64,000 nt of DNA, from positions 1,240,001 to 1,304,000 of the forward strand of contig CAVQXT010000007.1 of NCBI GenBank assembly GCA_963717945.1. The letters run 5' to 3'. Shown one piece after another: positions 58,515-64,000 of this stretch. Within the stretch, counting starts at the first letter, position 1. Every line of letters begins with the position of its first letter. The translations under genes and the position numbers were made by a program. This stretch comes from FEN-299 sp963717945 (GTDB lineage: Bacteria > Acidobacteriota > Vicinamibacteria > Vicinamibacterales > Fen-181). The notes under the pieces were generated by a model. It was not told the origin of the DNA, made no database searches, and worked only from the letters and a program-made list of their open reading frames with translations.

Positions 58515-60023
58515 ATGACGGGACTGCAACTCATCCGGCGGGCGGCGGCCCGGGGCGCGCGAAAGGCCCTGATCGGCGCAGGCGAGACGGCCACCTACGA
58601 CGACCTCGTCGAGCGCTCGGCCCGCGCGGCGTCGGTCCTGCTCGACGGGCGCGCGGATCTCGGCCAGGCGCGCGTCGTCTTCCTCGTGCCGCCCGGCGTC
58701 GGCCACGTCGTCGTCCAGTGGGCGATCTGGCGTGCCGGCGGCGTGGCGGTGCCGCTGTCCGCCTCGCAGGCTCCGCGGGAGTGGGACTACGTCGTGGGCG
58801 ACACGCAGGCCGCGGTGGTCGTGGCCGTTGGCGAGGCGGAGAAGCTCCGAGAGATTGCCGCCCGGTGCGGCGCGCGATTTGTCGATGCATCGGTTCTCAC
58901 CGCCGACCAGGAGGCCGGCGCCACAACGAGGGCGCTGCCCGAGGTGACCTCGGACCGGCGGGCGATGATTCTCTACACGAGCGGCACGACCAGCCGGCCC
59001 AAGGGCGTCGTGACGTCGCACCTCAATCTCGAGGCGCAGATGACGATGCTCTCGGACGCGTGGGGCTGGAGCGAAGCCGACCGCATCCTCCACGTGCTGC
59101 CGCTCAACCACGTGCACGGGATCGTGAACGTTCTCGGCTGCGCGCTGTGGTCGGGCGCCGAGTGCGAGTTCCTCTGGCCGTTCGACGCCGACGCGGTCTG
59201 GCGCCGCCTGGCTGACGGAGGTCCGACGCTGTTCATGGCCGTGCCCACGATCTACGCGAAGCTGCTGGCCGCGTGGGACGCGGCGCCGTCCGAGATTCGC
59301 GCCGGGTGGTCGGCTGCGGCAGCCCGGCTGCGCCTGATGGTGTCCGGCTCGGCCGCGCTGCCCGTGTCGCTCCTGTCGCGGTGGCAGGCCGCCACGGGCC
59401 ACGTGTTGCTCGAGCGCTACGGGATGACCGAGATCGGCATGGCGCTGTCCAACCCGCTCGCCGGAGAGCGCCGGCCAGGTTTCGTGGGCCAGCCGTTGCC
59501 GGGCGTCGGCGTCCGGCTGGTAGACGAGAACGGCGTCGAGGTTGAATCGGGAACGGCAGGGGAGATCGAGATCCGCGGCGCCAGCGTGTTTCTCGAGTAC
59601 TGGGGGCGGCCCGACGCCACGCGTGAGGCGTTTCGCGACGGGTGGTTCCGGACCGGCGACGTCGCCGTCGTGGAGCGTGGGGCGTACCGGATCCTGGGCC
59701 GCCTTTCGGTGGACATCATCAAGACCGGCGGCTACAAGGTCTCGGCGCTCGAGATCGAAGAAGTCCTGCGCGAGCACCCGGAGGTTCGGGAGTGCGCGGT
59801 CGTCGGGGTGCCCGACGAGGAATGGGGCGAACGGGTGGCGGCGGCCGTCGTGCCATCGTCTGGCCCGGGCCCGACGCTCGAGGCCCTGCGGGAGTGGGCC
59901 GCGTCGAGGCTCGCGAGCTACAAGCTGCCGACCCGCCTGCGGCTGGTCGGCGACCTGCCGCGCAACGCCATGGGCAAGGTCGTCAAGACCCGCGTCCGCG
60001 ACCTGTTCCAGCGCCGCCCCTGA
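58515..60023 (+). CDS. AMP-binding acyl-CoA synthetase, malonyl-CoA synthetase-like
   Basis: This 502-residue adenylate-forming enzyme has the P-loop-like ILYTSGTTSRPKGVVTSH near residues 155-172, LPLNHVHGIVNVLGCALWSGA, the acyl-specificity area LFMAVPTIYAKLL, ERYGMTEIGMALSNPL and WFRTGDVAVVERGAYRILGRLSVDIIKTGGYKVSALEIE. The A10 lysine region is LPRNAMGKVVKTRVRDLF. The combination HVHGI...VPTIYxxLL and GMTEIGMALSNP is that of MatB/ACSF3-type malonyl- or methylmalonyl-CoA synthetases. No malonate decarboxylase or transporter lies nearby. Confidence 0.88.
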   Translation: MTGLQLIRRAAARGARKALIGAGETATYDDLVERSARAASVLLDGRADLGQARVVFLVPPGVGHVVVQWAIWRAGGVAVPLSASQAPREWDYVVGDTQAAVVVAVGEAEKLREIAARCGARFVDASVLTADQEAGATTRALPEVTSDRRAMILYTSGTTSRPKGVVTSHLNLEAQMTMLSDAWGWSEADRILHVLPLNHVHGIVNVLGCALWSGAECEFLWPFDADAVWRRLADGGPTLFMAVPTIYAKLLAAWDAAPSEIRAGWSAAAARLRLMVSGSAALPVSLLSRWQAATGHVLLERYGMTEIGMALSNPLAGERRPGFVGQPLPGVGVRLVDENGVEVESGTAGEIEIRGASVFLEYWGRPDATREAFRDGWFRTGDVAVVERGAYRILGRLSVDIIKTGGYKVSALEIEEVLREHPEVRECAVVGVPDEEWGERVAAAVVPSSGPGPTLEALREWAASRLASYKLPTRLRLVGDLPRNAMGKVVKTRVRDLFQRRP

Positions 60024-60032
60024 AGGGGACGG

Positions 60033-60093
60033 CCTACACACGAAGGCTCAGGGCTCAAGCAAGACCGTGTGTAGGGCGGGTCTTTAGACCCGC
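60033..60093. repeat. Stem enclosing heptamers, followed by a REP-like palindrome
   Basis: CCTACACAC (60033-60041) pairs perfectly with GTGTGTAGG (60067-60075) around a loop that holds AAGGCTC/AGGGCTC heptamers (60043-60056). GCGGGTCT-TT-AGACCCGC (60076-60093) follows directly. Together they occupy the gap after the synthetase and could end its transcript. Confidence 0.75.
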
Positions 60094-60140
60094 CGATCGC
60101 GGATCCGGTTGTATCATCGAACGCTTGGAGGAATTCAAGG

Positions 60141-62591
<2,451 letters not shown>

Positions 62592-62610
62592 GCCGACGAA
62601 GAGGAAAGAG

Positions 62611-63537
62611 GTGCGCGTGAGCCCCGAATCCCGCTGGGACGTCGTCGGCGTCGGCGCGAATTCGGTGGACTTCGTGCACCTGGTCCCGGCGTTTCCGCGG
62701 CCCGAGGGCTGGCACTCGAAGATGCGGGTGAGCCGGCACCTCGTGTCGTGCGGCGGCCAGACCGCAACGGCGATGGCCGCGTGCGCGCGGTTCGGCCTGC
62801 GGGCCCTCTATGTCGGCGCCGTGGGCGACGACGACAACGGCCGGCGCGTGGCGGCGGAGCTGGCGCGTGGCGGGCTCGACGCGAGCGCCCTGGCGTCGAG
62901 ACCCGGGCAGAACCAGTCGGCCGTCATCATCATCGACGAGCGGACCGGCGAGCGCGCCGTGCTCTGGGACCGCGGCGAGTCGGTGCGCCTGCGCGAGGGC
63001 GACGTGCCGCTCGTGGCGATCGCCACGGCGCGCCTCCTCCATGTTGACGACGTGGATCAGGATGTCGCGATCGCGGCCGCTCGGCACGCGAGGGGCCTTG
63101 GCATCCCGGTCACCAGCGACCTCGACCGGATGACCGAGCGGACCGAGGAGCTGGCGCTCGCCGTGACGTGCGCGATCTTCGCCGACGGCCTGCCCGAGCA
63201 GCTCACTGGCGAGCGCGACCACGAGCGCGCGCTCCGGCAGCTCAGGCGCCGGCACACCGGGTTGCTCGTGGTGACGCGCGGTCGCCACGGCGCCGTGGCG
63301 CTCGACGGCGACCGGTTCCTGGATTCGCCCGGGTTCGTCGTGAAGGCGGTGGACACCACCGGGTCGGGCGACGTCTTTCGCGCCGGGTTCATCTACGGGC
63401 TGCTGAACGGCTGGGCGGTCGAGCGGACGCTGCGGCTCGCCAACGCCGCGGCCGCGCTCGCGTGCACGCGCCTCGGGGCAATCGCCGGCATTCCCGCGCT
63501 CGACGAGGCGCTGACACTTGCCGGGCGGCGGGCCTGA
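62611..63537 (+). CDS. PfkB family carbohydrate kinase
   Basis: This 308-residue ribokinase-fold enzyme has the N-terminal VGVGANSVDFVHLVPAFP, the SCGGQTATAMAACARFGLRALYVGAVGDDDNG block (PfkB signature 1) near residues 46-79, and DTTGSGDVFRAGFIYGLL (signature 2, anion hole and catalytic Asp) near 248-265. The sugar specificity is not clear; related enzymes act on ribose, fructose or adenosine. The start is GTG at 62611, with AAGAGGAAAGAG upstream; GTG at 62617 is possible. It lies 19 bp after the topoisomerase gene. Confidence 0.9.
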   Translation: MRVSPESRWDVVGVGANSVDFVHLVPAFPRPEGWHSKMRVSRHLVSCGGQTATAMAACARFGLRALYVGAVGDDDNGRRVAAELARGGLDASALASRPGQNQSAVIIIDERTGERAVLWDRGESVRLREGDVPLVAIATARLLHVDDVDQDVAIAAARHARGLGIPVTSDLDRMTERTEELALAVTCAIFADGLPEQLTGERDHERALRQLRRRHTGLLVVTRGRHGAVALDGDRFLDSPGFVVKAVDTTGSGDVFRAGFIYGLLNGWAVERTLRLANAAAALACTRLGAIAGIPALDEALTLAGRRA

Positions 63538-64000
63538 CGTTCGACTGGCTCAGGTCACCCCGAGCAACGCCGAGGGGTGAAGGCCTGCGCTATCTGAAGA
63601 TCGGGCGGAGAACCACAGATAGCGCAGGGCTTCAGCCCTGCGCCGCGGGGCCGTGAGGCGTGAGGCGTAAGGCGAGAGGCGCGTGCAGAAAACAGGGCCG
63701 GGGCTCGTCAATCGGCTCGATGACGGGACCGCGGGGGGGACGGGTTGGCGCCGGCGGGTCCTGTCGCCAGGATCCCCCAGCGTCCTCGCACACACAGCGC
63801 TTGTCACGGGCGTCGCGCTCGGCGCGCCGGGGGGCCCCCGCCTGGCGCCACCCGCCCGTCGGGAGATCTCCGGCCGGCCACCGTCGAGTCGCCAACCCGC
63901 GTAGGCCGCGGCCGTCATGTTCATGGGCCAGGATGCGCTCCGGCTCATGACGCAGTAATGCGTAAGGCGTAAGCCGTAAGTCGCGAACCCTCGTCAGAAT
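63538..64000. repeat. Gene-free tail rich in palindromes and heptamer arrays
   Basis: No gene is supported. Contents in order: a TTCGACTGGCTCAGG REP-like piece (63540-63554), related to one at 8452-8466; 13-bp perfect inverted repeats at 63584-63596 and 63616-63628; a perfect 10-bp palindrome with a TC centre at 63622-63643; a heptamer array at 63653-63680 (GTGAGGC, GTAAGGC type); and another at 63955-63989 (GTAATGC, GTAAGCC type). 63690-63950 shows nothing recognisable. Confidence 0.75.

Noticed and set aside
55284..60041. 1585-codon open frame on the minus strand
   Set aside because: It is antisense to the propeller and synthetase genes, rich in Arg, Val, His and Asp without any domain. 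It arises because high-GC third positions suppress stop codons on the opposite strand.
63660..63950. Small frames in the final 300 bp
   Set aside because: Overlapping frames all have Arg/Ser/Pro-rich composition, no clear ribosome site, and lie among repeats.

Overview
The window is about 64 kb of very GC-rich bacterial chromosome. Genes are densely packed with high-GC third positions, GTG and TTG starts are common, and -10 boxes of the TATAAT/TAGAAT/TACGAT type are visible. The gene set suggests an Acidobacteriota member, probably Vicinamibacteria-like: a Ski2-type helicase with a DUF3516-like tail, a winged-helix/TPR regulator, an M64 peptidase, an M28 lipoprotein peptidase, a large BNR/sortilin-type propeller protein, DUF362/polyferredoxin genes and a cory-CC-star/ArsA pair. 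This taxonomic call is inference from gene content; no rRNA gene is present. There is no sign of a prophage, insertion sequence or CRISPR array.

Layout. 1-9.7 kb: the end of a xanthine-dehydrogenase-family molybdopterin subunit, the helicase, a radical SAM enzyme, a winged-helix/TPR regulator divergent from a small secreted protein, then a repeat-rich stretch ending in an initiator tRNA-Met (8678-8754, minus), an FtsB/DivIC-like protein and CutA. 9.7-18.5 kb: a HAMP/PP2C phosphatase, an RNase III with an extra N-terminal DUF2007-like domain, an AAA-type ATPase with an altered P-loop, purA, a PilZ protein and an ABC-2 transporter. 18.5-29 kb: YqgE, an acyl-CoA dehydrogenase, an M64 peptidase, a ferredoxin, a rhomboid protease, a threonine-dehydrogenase-like SDR, a quinone reductase, an O-methyltransferase, and cory-CC-star with an ArsA ATPase. 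29-32.5 kb: argR-argG-argH with an 18-bp palindromic ARG-box candidate before argG.

34.1-43.1 kb, minus strand: an apparently complete group 4 membrane-bound [NiFe] hydrogenase operon. It encodes MbhD/NuoJ-like, NuoK/MrpC-like, NuoL-like, NuoN/MrpD-like, NuoA/MbhI-like, small subunit, NuoC-like, large subunit, NuoH-like and two-cluster ferredoxin proteins, plus a maturation protease. The large subunit keeps both CxxC Ni-Fe ligand pairs and a cleavable C-terminal tail, so it is a hydrogenase and not complex I. A textbook Rex-type operator (43099-43118) lies just upstream of a candidate promoter for this operon, which suggests control by the NADH/NAD+ ratio. This is the most interesting system in the window.

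43.2-48.1 kb, minus strand: a second redox cassette of two DUF362 proteins around a membrane polyferredoxin, plus a DUF6599-like protein. 48-64 kb: an FKBP lipoprotein, a frameshifted outer-membrane-type gene, MATE and M28 genes diverging from a palindromic promoter region, LysE and dicarboxylate/amino acid transporters, a 1095-residue propeller protein, a malonyl-CoA-synthetase-like enzyme, a GyrA/ParC subunit and a PfkB kinase.

Intergenic DNA carries two repeat types. One is degenerate arrays with a strict 7-bp period, found at about ten loci; the longest is 14 units between two hydrogenase genes. The other is short perfect palindromes, often touching stop codons.
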